DNA from: a virus
Length of the DNA stretch: 42,052 nt
IMG/VR virus record: IMGVR_UViG_3300036835_000136
Span: 1 to 42,052 of that record
Direction: 5' to 3' (one strand)
Shown here piece after piece: positions 6,405 to 12,993 of this stretch (positions are counted from its first letter, which is position 1; each line of letters opens with the position of its first letter). The position numbers and the translations under genes were made by a program. The notes under the pieces are model-generated. The model was not told where the DNA came from, did not search any database, and saw only the letters and a list, made by a program, of their open reading frames with translations.

Positions 6405-7384
6405 CCGCAGCATCAAGCGAAGGCGCGCTCAAGCAGACCAATTGGGCCGCGCGCTTCTTCTGGTTTACCTCGATGACCTTCGCCATCATCGGCGGCGGCA
6501 TGGAGGCGTACGTCTACTTCGCGTTCACCGATAAAAACCTGTGGAACTGGGTTGGCATTGCCGAGGCCGCAGCGCGCGCTATCGGAACGCAATTGGTCAT
6601 CATGACGCTGACATTAGCCGGGGTCAAGCTTTGGCAGAGTGGCGCACATGTCGTCTGGAAGGTGCTGCTCTTTGCCTTCTTCCAGGTCATTGCTTTTGGC
6701 GCCGCAACACACGGCTTTGTGCTCGTGTGGGTGGCTGCCGTCGCGTTCCGTCGAGATGATCTGCTCGGCACGGCAGATCAGGGCAGTATCGAGATCCCGC
6801 TAGTGGGTACATTCCCTCTGGCCACTCTCGTTCTTGTGCTGATCGCGGCCCTGCCCTATTACGAGACAATCCTGAGTCTTATCGGCCCGATTGTCACGAA
6901 GGAACGTCGCGCTTTGTCGCCACAAGAGATACGGGAGATGCGTGAGCGTGAGGCAGAGATGCGCAAGCTCAATGCCGAGCGACAACAGGGAATGGCAGAG
7001 ACAGCCCTGAATGTCCGCACCGGAGTAGTCGCGCTGTTTACCGGCAAGAAGGCCGAGCCGTTGCCAACGGATAGCCAAGATGGCAACTCACAGGTAGACG
7101 AGACAACTCCCCCTGACAATGTGACCTCGATTGACCGGGCAAGGGCGAACGGAAAGCGCACAGCGCTCCAGTGGACATATCGAGAGCTTCAGGAGCATGT
7201 GCGCGATACCTACCACGTGGAATTGTCGGATGAAGCCGCCAAGAAGCACGTGGTGATTGCGGCGCGTAAGGAGCAACGCCTGGAAGGGGTAGCGGGCAAT
7301 CCTTATTGGGTGAATCGCTCGCGGGCAATCAAGTATTGCCGCGAGACATTCGCCGCGCAAGCTCCGCAGGAAATGGCCGACTAA
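6401..7384 (+). CDS. Four-TM membrane protein with cytoplasmic DNA-binding-like tail
   Basis: The start is ATG 6401, overlapping the preceding TGA; an upstream frame extension to 6359 is unlikely. Of 327 residues, 1-165 contain about four hydrophobic segments (around FTSMTFAIIGG, IGTQLVIMTLTLAGV, VLLFAFFQVIAFGAATHGFVLVWVAAVAF and LATLVLVLIAALPYY). A charged coiled coil (RREIREMREREAEMRK-type, about 180-200), a Pro/Asp/Thr-rich linker and a C-terminal 70-residue domain with a WTYRELQEHVRD helix follow. The layout recalls plasmid-spread (SpdB/DUF2637-like) proteins of conjugative elements, which is a resemblance only. Confidence 0.6.
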   Translation: MTAASSEGALKQTNWAARFFWFTSMTFAIIGGGMEAYVYFAFTDKNLWNWVGIAEAAARAIGTQLVIMTLTLAGVKLWQSGAHVVWKVLLFAFFQVIAFGAATHGFVLVWVAAVAFRRDDLLGTADQGSIEIPLVGTFPLATLVLVLIAALPYYETILSLIGPIVTKERRALSPQEIREMREREAEMRKLNAERQQGMAETALNVRTGVVALFTGKKAEPLPTDSQDGNSQVDETTPPDNVTSIDRARANGKRTALQWTYRELQEHVRDTYHVELSDEAAKKHVVIAARKEQRLEGVAGNPYWVNRSRAIKYCRETFAAQAPQEMAD

Positions 7385-7441
7385 TCCTGGCCATATACGC
7401 GCCACCTGGCGGCGCTGATTCATAGGGAAGGCGGTGGAATA

Positions 7442-7469
7442 GAGCGGACCTGAGCGGACCTGAGCGGAC
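7442..7469 (+). repeat. Three direct GAGCGGAC repeats, 10-bp period
   Basis: GAGCGGAC occurs at 7442, 7452 and 7462, exactly one helical turn apart, with CT between copies. A fourth copy is at 5734. They precede the secreted-protein gene and look like tandem binding sites for a regulator. Confidence 0.5.
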
Positions 7470-7471
7470 GC

Positions 7472-7536
7472 CCGCCATGTTTGCCGCATGGCGGAACGCC
7501 CTAACCAGCCACACGCATCACCGCGTGACCGGCTGG
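7472..7536 (+). other. Structured leader upstream of secreted-protein gene
   Basis: Two consecutive hairpins are visible. CCGCCATG/CATGGCGG (7472-7494, 8 bp, 7-nt loop) is followed by CCAGCC/GGCTGG enclosing CACGC/GCGTG with an ATCACC loop (7505-7536). No T-tract follows, so they are not simple terminators. They may be regulatory RNA structure or operator DNA. Confidence 0.4.
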
Positions 7537-7588
7537 CACAAGTATAGACCACCTTCCGTTGGCATCACACAACGAAAGAAGAACACGC

Positions 7589-8089
7589 ATGAAACGTATT
7601 GCCTTGTCTCTCGCGCTTGCTCTGTCGCTCATGCTCGTTTTCGCGTCAGCGGCAGGGGCGGCGCCACACTCGGTGAAGCCGCTGTCCACGTGTAGCTCTG
7701 TCATTACTCGCGGCTATGGCACAGCCAACACGAGCGATGATGTACGGACACAAACAGGCGTTCAGGAACTGAAAAACAGCGACGGCACGACGTGCGCTCA
7801 ATATCGCACGGTGCTGCGCTGGATGCGGAACTTCCCCGATATTCCGGCCACCATTGACGAGCGCTTTGTCCAACTCGAATGGCTGCCGGGCAATAGCACA
7901 GTCGCCGGGTCTGTCTCAGACAGCATCACCGGCAATCTGTCAGCAACCAATAGCTGGCAGTATTTTTATGGCCCGTGGACGACAATCTCCTGCAACGGAC
8001 ATTTCTTAGGGATGTCCGAAGTGCATCTGACCTCGGCTGGTGGGGCGTGGATCGTCTCCTATAGCTACGGGCAATACGCCTCCTGTTGA
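7589..8089 (+). CDS. Small secreted protein
   Basis: ATG 7589 follows AAAGAAG. The 166-residue product starts with a clear Sec signal peptide (MKR, then a Leu/Ala core, then cleavage near SAAGAA). The mature part of about 140 residues has four cysteines, enough for two disulfides, many Ser/Thr/Trp residues and an extracellular beta-rich look. The family is not recognised. A secreted protein in a plus-strand island of a temperate phage fits lysogenic conversion or cell-surface modification, but no activity can be assigned. It is preceded by a 200-bp structured leader, suggesting its own control. Confidence 0.7.
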   Translation: MKRIALSLALALSLMLVFASAAGAAPHSVKPLSTCSSVITRGYGTANTSDDVRTQTGVQELKNSDGTTCAQYRTVLRWMRNFPDIPATIDERFVQLEWLPGNSTVAGSVSDSITGNLSATNSWQYFYGPWTTISCNGHFLGMSEVHLTSAGGAWIVSYSYGQYASC

Positions 8090-8095
8090 TCCAAT

Positions 8096-8120
8096 GTCGT
8101 ACAACGTCGTACAACGTCGT
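8096..8120 (+). repeat. Tandem GTCGTACAAC repeats
   Basis: Two perfect 10-bp units (8096-8105 and 8106-8115) are followed by a half unit. They begin seven bases after the stop of the secreted-protein gene and precede a 9-bp hairpin. Their 10-bp spacing matches that of the GAGCGGAC repeats, but the sequence differs. Confidence 0.5.
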
Positions 8121-8136
8121 ATTCTGTAGGCAATCA

Positions 8137-8169
8137 GCGGGCGGTTTCATCCAGCATCAGACCGCCCGC
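8137..8169 (+). terminator. GC-rich hairpin, possible terminator
   Basis: GCGGGCGGT (8137-8145) pairs with ACCGCCCGC (8161-8169), a perfect 9-bp stem with a 15-nt loop. There is no T-tract, so it may be a weak terminator or an RNA stabiliser between the secreted-protein gene and the next gene. Confidence 0.4.
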
Positions 8170-8197
8170 GTTCGATAGATCGGGAGGAGGCGCGACC

Positions 8198-8518
8198 ATG
8201 AGCGAGCCGCAAGAGAACAGTCGGTTAGATGATCTCCAGTTCCGGCGAGAGCAGATAGCAGCCCGCATGAATCGCTCGCCAGATGAAATTGACGTAGTGC
8301 CTTCGCGTAGATACCTGGAAGACACAGCGCTGCTGCTGAAGATCATCGAGCAGCAGCGCGCACAGCTGGCGGCGTTGCGCGAGGCTGCGAGTCGCGTAGA
8401 AAATGCACAGGCTACTGTGCGCGACGATGACGCCTACGACCTTTACAGCCTTGTTGACGAGGCCATTGAACCCGCCCGCGCGGCGCTGGAGCAGTCGGGA
8501 CGGGAGGCGAGCGAGTGA
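8198..8518 (+). CDS. Helical island protein of unknown function
   Basis: A 106-residue acidic protein with an excellent GGGAGGAGG site before ATG 8198. Most of it is predicted helical. Residues 45-75 (LLLKIIEQQRAQLAALREAASRVENAQATV) make a convincing coiled coil, so it probably dimerises. No enzyme motif is visible. Its TGA overlaps the GTG of the next gene, so the two are translationally coupled. Confidence 0.6.
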   Translation: MSEPQENSRLDDLQFRREQIAARMNRSPDEIDVVPSRRYLEDTALLLKIIEQQRAQLAALREAASRVENAQATVRDDDAYDLYSLVDEAIEPARAALEQSGREASE

Positions 8519-8697
8519 ACGGGATATTAGCCGCCATGCAGAAGTGTGTTGAGAACGGCGATACAGAGGCCGCACACTCTGAAGCTGACGATTTGCTTGT
8601 GGCGGCATTGCTCACCCTTGCCGAAAAATCAGGCGATCTAGAGATTGTGCGCCAGATCGTAGATGCCTATGAATCAGTAGATAAGTGGTACGCTTAG
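8515..8697 (+). CDS. Small acidic protein, unknown function
   Basis: A 60-residue protein starting with GTG at 8515 inside the GTGA junction with the preceding gene. It is acidic and helical (AAHSEADDLLVAALLTLAEKSGDLEIVRQIVDAY). The coupling to the coiled-coil gene suggests the products may interact. Nothing further can be said from sequence. Confidence 0.5.
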   Translation: MNGILAAMQKCVENGDTEAAHSEADDLLVAALLTLAEKSGDLEIVRQIVDAYESVDKWYA

Positions 8698-8710
8698 CGT
8701 TGTAGCGATA

Positions 8711-8783
8711 TTGCCACTTGCGCGATTGCTTGCTATGCCTCACAATATCCGATGTGACCACAACAACTATCGGGATTGTGAGG
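8711..8783 (+). promoter_or_regulatory. Promoter candidate with overlapping inverted repeat
   Basis: TTGCCA (8711-8716) and TATGCC (8734-8739) are 17 bp apart. CCTCACAAT (8738-8746) and ATTGTGAGG (8775-8783) form a 9-bp inverted repeat, extended by CCGAT/ATCGG inside. The right arm contains the GAGG ribosome site of the gene at 8792, so the element may be an operator or may hide the ribosome site. Confidence 0.45.
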
Positions 8784-8791
8784 CGTTTGTT

Positions 8792-9145
8792 ATGGACAGC
8801 AAGGAATTGACCGCCATTCGCAAACGCGTCCGTACGGTCGAGGCGACGCAGGACGACGCCAGGAAACTGCTGATAGAGTTAGAACGCACGCGCAGAGAAT
8901 GCCGGGAATTGCAAGCGCATAACCGCTATCTTGTTGATGAGAACAACGCAATGGCTCCTGTCATCGTCTGGATGGCGAGCCTGGATGAGACGAATATCAT
9001 GGTGGGTAGTTATGGCGATGATGGCGCTGTGACCTATATGTGTTCTTGTTGTGGACTAGAGGCTGGCGAGCCGACAACGGAAGGTCACGATGAGGAATGC
9101 GCCTGGCGCTGTGCGCGCGAAGTGTTCGCGCGCCCCGACTTCTAA
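8792..9145 (+). CDS. Coiled-coil protein with C-terminal zinc finger
   Basis: ATG 8792 is chosen because GAGG lies nine bases before it; upstream TTG and ATG codons in frame lack ribosome sites. The 117-residue product has an N-terminal coiled coil of about 55 residues (TVEATQDDARKLLIELERTRRECRELQ). A C-terminal CSCCG...EGHDEEC...C cluster near residues 88-110 could bind zinc. The function is unknown. It has its own promoter candidate and inverted repeat, so it is probably regulated separately from the genes before it. Confidence 0.55.
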   Translation: MDSKELTAIRKRVRTVEATQDDARKLLIELERTRRECRELQAHNRYLVDENNAMAPVIVWMASLDETNIMVGSYGDDGAVTYMCSCCGLEAGEPTTEGHDEECAWRCAREVFARPDF

Positions 9146-9184
9146 CTCGTGAATCGCCCACACAATCCTTAACGAAATTGCCGC

Positions 9185-9213
9185 TTGACAGCCGCTCACG
9201 ACGCTCCTATGCT
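9185..9213 (+). promoter_or_regulatory. Promoter for the last island gene
   Basis: TTGACA (9185-9190) and TATGCT (9208-9213), spaced 17 bp, are close to consensus. A CCGCT-ACACA-AGCGG inverted repeat at 9221-9235, just after the start region, could be an operator. Confidence 0.65.
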
Positions 9214-9254
9214 GCCCTCACCGCTACACAAGCGGTTAGAGAGGCAGTTGTGCT

Positions 9255-9692
9255 ATGGAAGAGGAGTATCCCGCAACAGTACCGTTGGGAATGGACGTGG
9301 CGCTCGTTCCGACCTATGCGCCAGCGACAGCCGTGCGTTGGCCCCGCACATCGGATTACCCGCGTCGCGTTGGTGGCAATCGGATTATCCGTGAGTCCAC
9401 ACCGCCACCTGGAGCGCCCATCCTGGATGATCTACTTGCGCATCGCGCCTGTGCCTTCTGCTTGGCGACACACAGCGTTGAGCCGATGCCGCATACCACG
9501 CAGCATCCTGCCATGTCGCTGCTCTGTCGCATGTGCCAGGTGCGCGTCGAGACGATCTGCGGGCTGATCGCCGCCACGATGACCGTTCAGCTACGCCGCA
9601 ACGTCAGCACCTACACGGTGATGTCGCGCTTCTTCCAGACCATTTCGCAGATCGAGCAAGAGCAACGCTCGCTGCCAACGCCGCGGTCCTAA
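9255..9692 (+). CDS. Zinc-finger island protein of unknown function
   Basis: A 145-residue protein behind GAGAGG. After a proline-rich N-terminal 55 residues come CAFC and, 26 residues later, CRMC, four cysteines placed for a treble-clef or ribbon-type zinc site. A helix with VETICGLIAATMTVQLRRNVSTY and a final acidic tail follow. It is transcribed from a near-consensus promoter and ends at a strong bidirectional terminator facing the lysis genes. The role is unknown, and the long gap between cysteine pairs allows several folds. Confidence 0.6.
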   Translation: MEEEYPATVPLGMDVALVPTYAPATAVRWPRTSDYPRRVGGNRIIRESTPPPGAPILDDLLAHRACAFCLATHSVEPMPHTTQHPAMSLLCRMCQVRVETICGLIAATMTVQLRRNVSTYTVMSRFFQTISQIEQEQRSLPTPRS

Positions 9693-9697
9693 AAAGC

Positions 9698-9728
9698 AAC
9701 GCCCCGGAAAGACGGAATCCGGGGCGTT
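9698..9728. terminator. Bidirectional intrinsic terminator
   Basis: AACGCCCCGGA (9698-9708) and TCCGGGGCGTT (9718-9728) form a perfect 11-bp stem with a 9-nt loop. It is flanked by TTTT on the right and AAAAA on the left, so it serves both strands. It sits between the convergent plus-strand island and the minus-strand late genes and ends both. Confidence 0.85.
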
Positions 9729-9748
9729 TTCGTGCCTGAGAGCCAAAT

Positions 9749-10153
9749 CTACGCGGTAGGCTTGTCGGGGGAAGGTGTAACCGCTCCATCGGTCGCCAGC
9801 ACGCTCTCCTGCGCATCTGGGCTATCTGGTGGTAGTTCCGGCTCGATCACGACATCATTTGGCACGTCGGCGAAGTGTGCGAGCTGGTCTGCGGCGCTAT
9901 CTGCCGCATCGCCGAGCGCCGTGTCACCGTGGGCCTTGAACCACTTCGAGAGCGCCATGAGCAGCGCCACACCGAATGCGCCGGCCACCGCGCCCCAGTT
10001 GGTATGGGCGAAGTCGAAGCCGTTGGTGAGTTGTGGCAGGACGATCAGGAACGAGACGAGCGCCGCCAGTAGCACGCTTTCGATTGCGCGCAGGACCGTG
10101 CGCTGCGCCGGGGTGAGCGGCATACCCGCCGATGCCTTTGCAAACAGATTCAC
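9749..10153 (-). CDS. Holin-like membrane protein
   Basis: A 134-residue protein starting with GTG inside the GTGA junction with the endolysin gene. Two hydrophobic segments (around IESVLLAALVSFLIVLPQLT and WGAVAGAFGVALLMALSKWF) are followed by a long acidic, proline-rich cytoplasmic tail. Length, two-helix layout and position directly after the lytic enzyme gene fit a phage holin, which would form the membrane lesion that releases endolysin. It is the last gene before the late terminator. Some phages place a different small membrane protein here, so the call is by context. Confidence 0.65.
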   Translation of the reverse strand: MNLFAKASAGMPLTPAQRTVLRAIESVLLAALVSFLIVLPQLTNGFDFAHTNWGAVAGAFGVALLMALSKWFKAHGDTALGDAADSAADQLAHFADVPNDVVIEPELPPDSPDAQESVLATDGAVTPSPDKPTA

Positions 10154-11100
10154 ATTGCACCCACTTTCTCGCGCTCAAGATAGCGCGCCTCATCGCCAAG
10201 CCACATCACGTACACGCCTTCACGCGCCGTCCATGCCAGCCGCATGCGGTGGAACGTCTGCACGCTGCCCGCGCCATGCGCCGTGTTCCACGCTTCCACC
10301 TGAGACACTGAGCGCTCAGGCTCAATCGGGTAGTTGTCGGCCATATGCGGGCCACTCACGAGTTCAGGATGCGCCAGCAGGTAGACCCTGAAGCCTTTCA
10401 CGACCACTTGACCGCCAGGCGCTTTCAGCGTCGTCCCGTCATCCGTCCAGCCATCCGGGAAGCCCGCCGGATGGACCAGCCCGATCTGCACCTTGGGATA
10501 GACCGCCATCACGGCATAGGGTGCGCTCTGCGCAAGGTTCGCCGCCGTGTAGTATTGGACGTTGCGCCCGTTCACCACACGCGTGCGCCGACCGTTCACA
10601 ATCGGGTTGGTGGCATTGTTGTCGCCATCGGCCATCCAGAAGCCTTCGGGCAAGTCCTTGCCCGCCTTATCGTTGTGACCGCCGGGCCAATAGCCTACGG
10701 CCAGGTTGAAATGATACTGGAGGTTGCTCGCGTCCATGCCCTGGCCAGTGATGAGATCGCGCAACACCTGGCCCTTGCTCGGCTCGATGATGACCGGCGC
10801 GCCCTCGCGCAATCTGGCGATAACCCACGCCTTCCAGCCCGACGCGCCTGAGCGCGCTGTGCGGAAGCCATCAGCCTTCGCCTGCGCTTCCAAGCCGGAC
10901 ATATTCGACACGCCACCGGCGCCCGCTCTGCCCACCTTCTCCATCTTGGTTGCGACGCTGGCTGTACTGATGTAGCTCTGTGTGTCGTAGGATTCGCCCA
11001 TGGCGAGCGCGTTAGGCCCGCATGTCGCAAATTGCCCAGCCAGTTGGAACTCGCTCTCGACGAACACGATACCGGGTAGCAACCCATTCGGAAGAAGCAT
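10150..11100 (-). CDS. Cysteine-peptidase-like protein, candidate endolysin
   Basis: ATG 11100 follows GAGGTG; the frame extension to 11118 uses TTG. The 316-residue protein begins with FQLAGQFATCGPNALAMGES, the Q...CGPxALAM active-site start of papain-like C39/CHAP-type cysteine peptidases. A later H (LQYHFNLAVGYW) and D (FWMADGDNNAT) complete a plausible Cys-His-Asp triad. The C-terminal 100 residues may bind the wall. Next to the holin it is the best endolysin candidate, cutting peptide cross-links. A capsid-associated or host-directed protease is the alternative. Confidence 0.6.
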   Translation of the reverse strand: MLLPNGLLPGIVFVESEFQLAGQFATCGPNALAMGESYDTQSYISTASVATKMEKVGRAGAGGVSNMSGLEAQAKADGFRTARSGASGWKAWVIARLREGAPVIIEPSKGQVLRDLITGQGMDASNLQYHFNLAVGYWPGGHNDKAGKDLPEGFWMADGDNNATNPIVNGRRTRVVNGRNVQYYTAANLAQSAPYAVMAVYPKVQIGLVHPAGFPDGWTDDGTTLKAPGGQVVVKGFRVYLLAHPELVSGPHMADNYPIEPERSVSQVEAWNTAHGAGSVQTFHRMRLAWTAREGVYVMWLGDEARYLEREKVGAM

Positions 11101-11114
11101 GAGAACACCTCGCT

Positions 11115-11411
11115 TCAATGCGTTGTGATGAGCCAGATAGCAATGCCCACCGCGAGACTGATCATGCCCGCCATGACCGGGCTGAGGAGGCAGCCGCCCG
11201 CCGTGAACAGCAGACTGATGATCTGCGTGGCGGATGCGATGTTGTCGCGCCAGCTATCCGGCGCCTTGCGTAGCTCGGCGATGTCGGCGGCATGGTTTGC
11301 CTGCGTGTTCTGGATGCGCTCCAGGATGATCGCGGTCGTCTGATTTTGGGCGCCCAACTCCTCCACACGGCGCGTGATATCCTGACGCCACTGCTCATCG
11401 GCAGTCGCCAT
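11115..11411 (-). CDS. Membrane-anchored lysis-cassette protein
   Basis: ATG 11411 has AAAGGAG nine bases upstream. The 98-residue protein has a charged coiled-coil N-terminal half (QDITRRVEELGAQNQTTAIILERIQNTQANHAADIAELRK) and a C-terminal hydrophobic hairpin of about 35 residues. This resembles the XhlA-type haemolysin/holin accessory proteins encoded beside endolysins, which anchor at the membrane through the C-terminus. It may be a second holin or an antiholin for the lysis cassette. Confidence 0.6.
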   Translation of the reverse strand: MATADEQWRQDITRRVEELGAQNQTTAIILERIQNTQANHAADIAELRKAPDSWRDNIASATQIISLLFTAGGCLLSPVMAGMISLAVGIAIWLITTH

Positions 11412-11471
11412 CGTCCTACTCCTTTGCCGCGCTACGCTTGTTGCCATACGCCGCCGCCTAGCTCTGGACGC

Positions 11472-12083
11472 CTATGCAAACCACTCCCACGTTGACCCGT
11501 TCCACCGCTTGATTGGGTGGCGTACCCATGCCGAGCCGTTCCACCGCTTCGGCGCGTACTTATTCCACACGCTGCCAGTCCACATCTTGATTCCGCCGCG
11601 CACATACTCCACATAGGCGCTCATCTGGCCTGATGTGCTGTTGGCGAAGGACAACGCGCTGGGACTGCCCACGTTGCCAACGCCACCGGATGGCGCGCTT
11701 GGGTGAATGGTTCCACCGCTGTTGATGAATGAGAAGTCCGCGGTATCAGCGCCGTTGCGCCAGAAGCCTATGTAGTAAGTTCCGGCCACCGCGGAGTATG
11801 GCGTGGTGAGCGCCGCGCGCTGGAACGCCTGGCCGTTGACGCCACCGGCTCCGGCTCCGGCGGTGAACTGGGCCGTCTGTGCCAGCAAGTTCCCGGAAGA
11901 GTCCCATAGACACAGGATGGTCCGGCAACCGCCACCGCCGGCTTTGCCGGACATGTAGACGTTCAAGTATTCAATCAGGCCATTCTCCGGCATGGAAAAT
12001 GCCCAACCATACTGGTTATTGCTACCGGTATTCTCTGCCCAAAAGTTGTTGCCAGACGTGGTGGTTCTTCCGGCTGTTGGCAC
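11472..12083 (-). CDS. Tail-tip or fibre protein with W-N-G C-terminal repeats
   Basis: A 203-residue protein. Residues 1-150 look like a beta-sandwich of receptor-binding type, with Gly-rich loops and hydrophobic strands (GTYYIGFWRNG). The C-terminal 45 residues repeat a short unit three times: KMWTGSVW, KRWNGSAW, KRWNGSTW. Similar W-x-G repeats end many actinophage and related minor tail proteins. It is the distal gene of the tail cluster, next to lysis, as expected for a host-recognition protein on the virion. Confidence 0.65.
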   Translation of the reverse strand: MPTAGRTTTSGNNFWAENTGSNNQYGWAFSMPENGLIEYLNVYMSGKAGGGGCRTILCLWDSSGNLLAQTAQFTAGAGAGGVNGQAFQRAALTTPYSAVAGTYYIGFWRNGADTADFSFINSGGTIHPSAPSGGVGNVGSPSALSFANSTSGQMSAYVEYVRGGIKMWTGSVWNKYAPKRWNGSAWVRHPIKRWNGSTWEWFA

Positions 12084-12095
12084 GCTATACGCTCC

Positions 12096-12581
12096 TTACA
12101 GGGCCACGGAGGTGTCAATCCAGAGGTCGCCAACAGCCGGGCTGCCTGGCGCGCTTCCTTGTGCGTCCACCTTGCCCGTCAGGCCGTTGTCAGCCAACAT
12201 GACGTTCTTGCCGCCTTGCTGTAGGCTGCCACTGGACACGTTGACCGTGCCGGTGAAGGTCGCGCCGCTCAGGTTCGCCTTCGTTGCCATCGTCGTGTTG
12301 AGCGACTCAATCGAGGTCACCGGCGCGGTGTACCAATGCGCCTTCCCGGTGATGTTCTTGATGAGCGTCAGGATGTAGTTGAGCCAGTTGGCGAAGGTGA
12401 ACGGGCCATCGCCACTCGGCAGACTCGCGCCATCTGAGCCAGTGGAAGCGTTCAGCGTGGCGTCGAGATCCACGATGCCCTGATCCATCTGGTTAAGATT
12501 TGCAGCGCTCTGCGGCGTGGCCGTGCTTGGCGCGTTCACCCATCCGGTCGGGCTGTTCACGCGCACATAGGGAATCGGCAT
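12096..12581 (-). CDS. Tail fibre-like protein
   Basis: A 161-residue protein typical of fibre genes. It has an N-terminal attachment part ending in LNQMDQGIVDLDATLNA, a central region, and a C-terminal stretch with KANLSGATFTGTVNV, the A-x-L-T-G-A-T-F-T-G-like repeat widely seen in phage side-tail fibres. It ends AQGSAPGSPAVGDLWIDTS, another common fibre motif. It probably trimerises and links receptor-binding parts to the baseplate. It lies between two other tail genes with 9-12 bp gaps. Confidence 0.7.
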   Translation of the reverse strand: MPIPYVRVNSPTGWVNAPSTATPQSAANLNQMDQGIVDLDATLNASTGSDGASLPSGDGPFTFANWLNYILTLIKNITGKAHWYTAPVTSIESLNTTMATKANLSGATFTGTVNVSSGSLQQGGKNVMLADNGLTGKVDAQGSAPGSPAVGDLWIDTSVAL

Positions 12582-12590
12582 AGTTTCTCC

Positions 12591-12971
12591 TTACTCGGTC
12601 AGGGTGAAGTCCACTTGTATGCTCTCGCTGGCCGTCTTGCTGTGCGCGTACAGCCCACGCGCCACGAGCACACCACTGCCCGCGCCTGCCCCCGCGCCTG
12701 CGCCCGCAAACCATCCCACCTCTTGTATGCCGGTTCCCACCGCATCGCCTGGCGCGAGATAGAGCGTGAAGAGACCTTGGCCTGTTCCCGGCGATGAGTC
12801 AGTGGTGAGCGCCTTACGGAATGTTTCAGCTCCCAGAGCCGTGTCACTCGCGCTTGGCGCGGTGCTCGATGTGCCAATGGCCACATACTTGATCTCTACA
12901 TCAGTGACCACGCCGCGCCGCGCGTCGCGTATCAAGTTGCGGCCCGCGTCGGTCAATGTCGCTGTTGCCAT
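12591..12971 (-). CDS. Tail fibre attachment / collar-type protein
   Basis: A 126-residue protein beginning TLTDAGRNLIRDARRG and continuing IKYVAIGTSSTAPSASDTALGAE. That is the signature of phage tail-collar or fibre N-terminal domains that dock to the baseplate (start of DUF3751-like proteins). The middle has an Ala/Gly repeat (AGAGAGAGAG), a probable flexible loop. The rest is beta-rich and ends DFTLTE. It sits directly after the hub gene and would connect fibres to the tail tip. Confidence 0.7.
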   Translation of the reverse strand: MATATLTDAGRNLIRDARRGVVTDVEIKYVAIGTSSTAPSASDTALGAETFRKALTTDSSPGTGQGLFTLYLAPGDAVGTGIQEVGWFAGAGAGAGAGSGVLVARGLYAHSKTASESIQVDFTLTE

Positions 12972-12993
12972 AGGTCAACTCCTCAGCAGGGGA

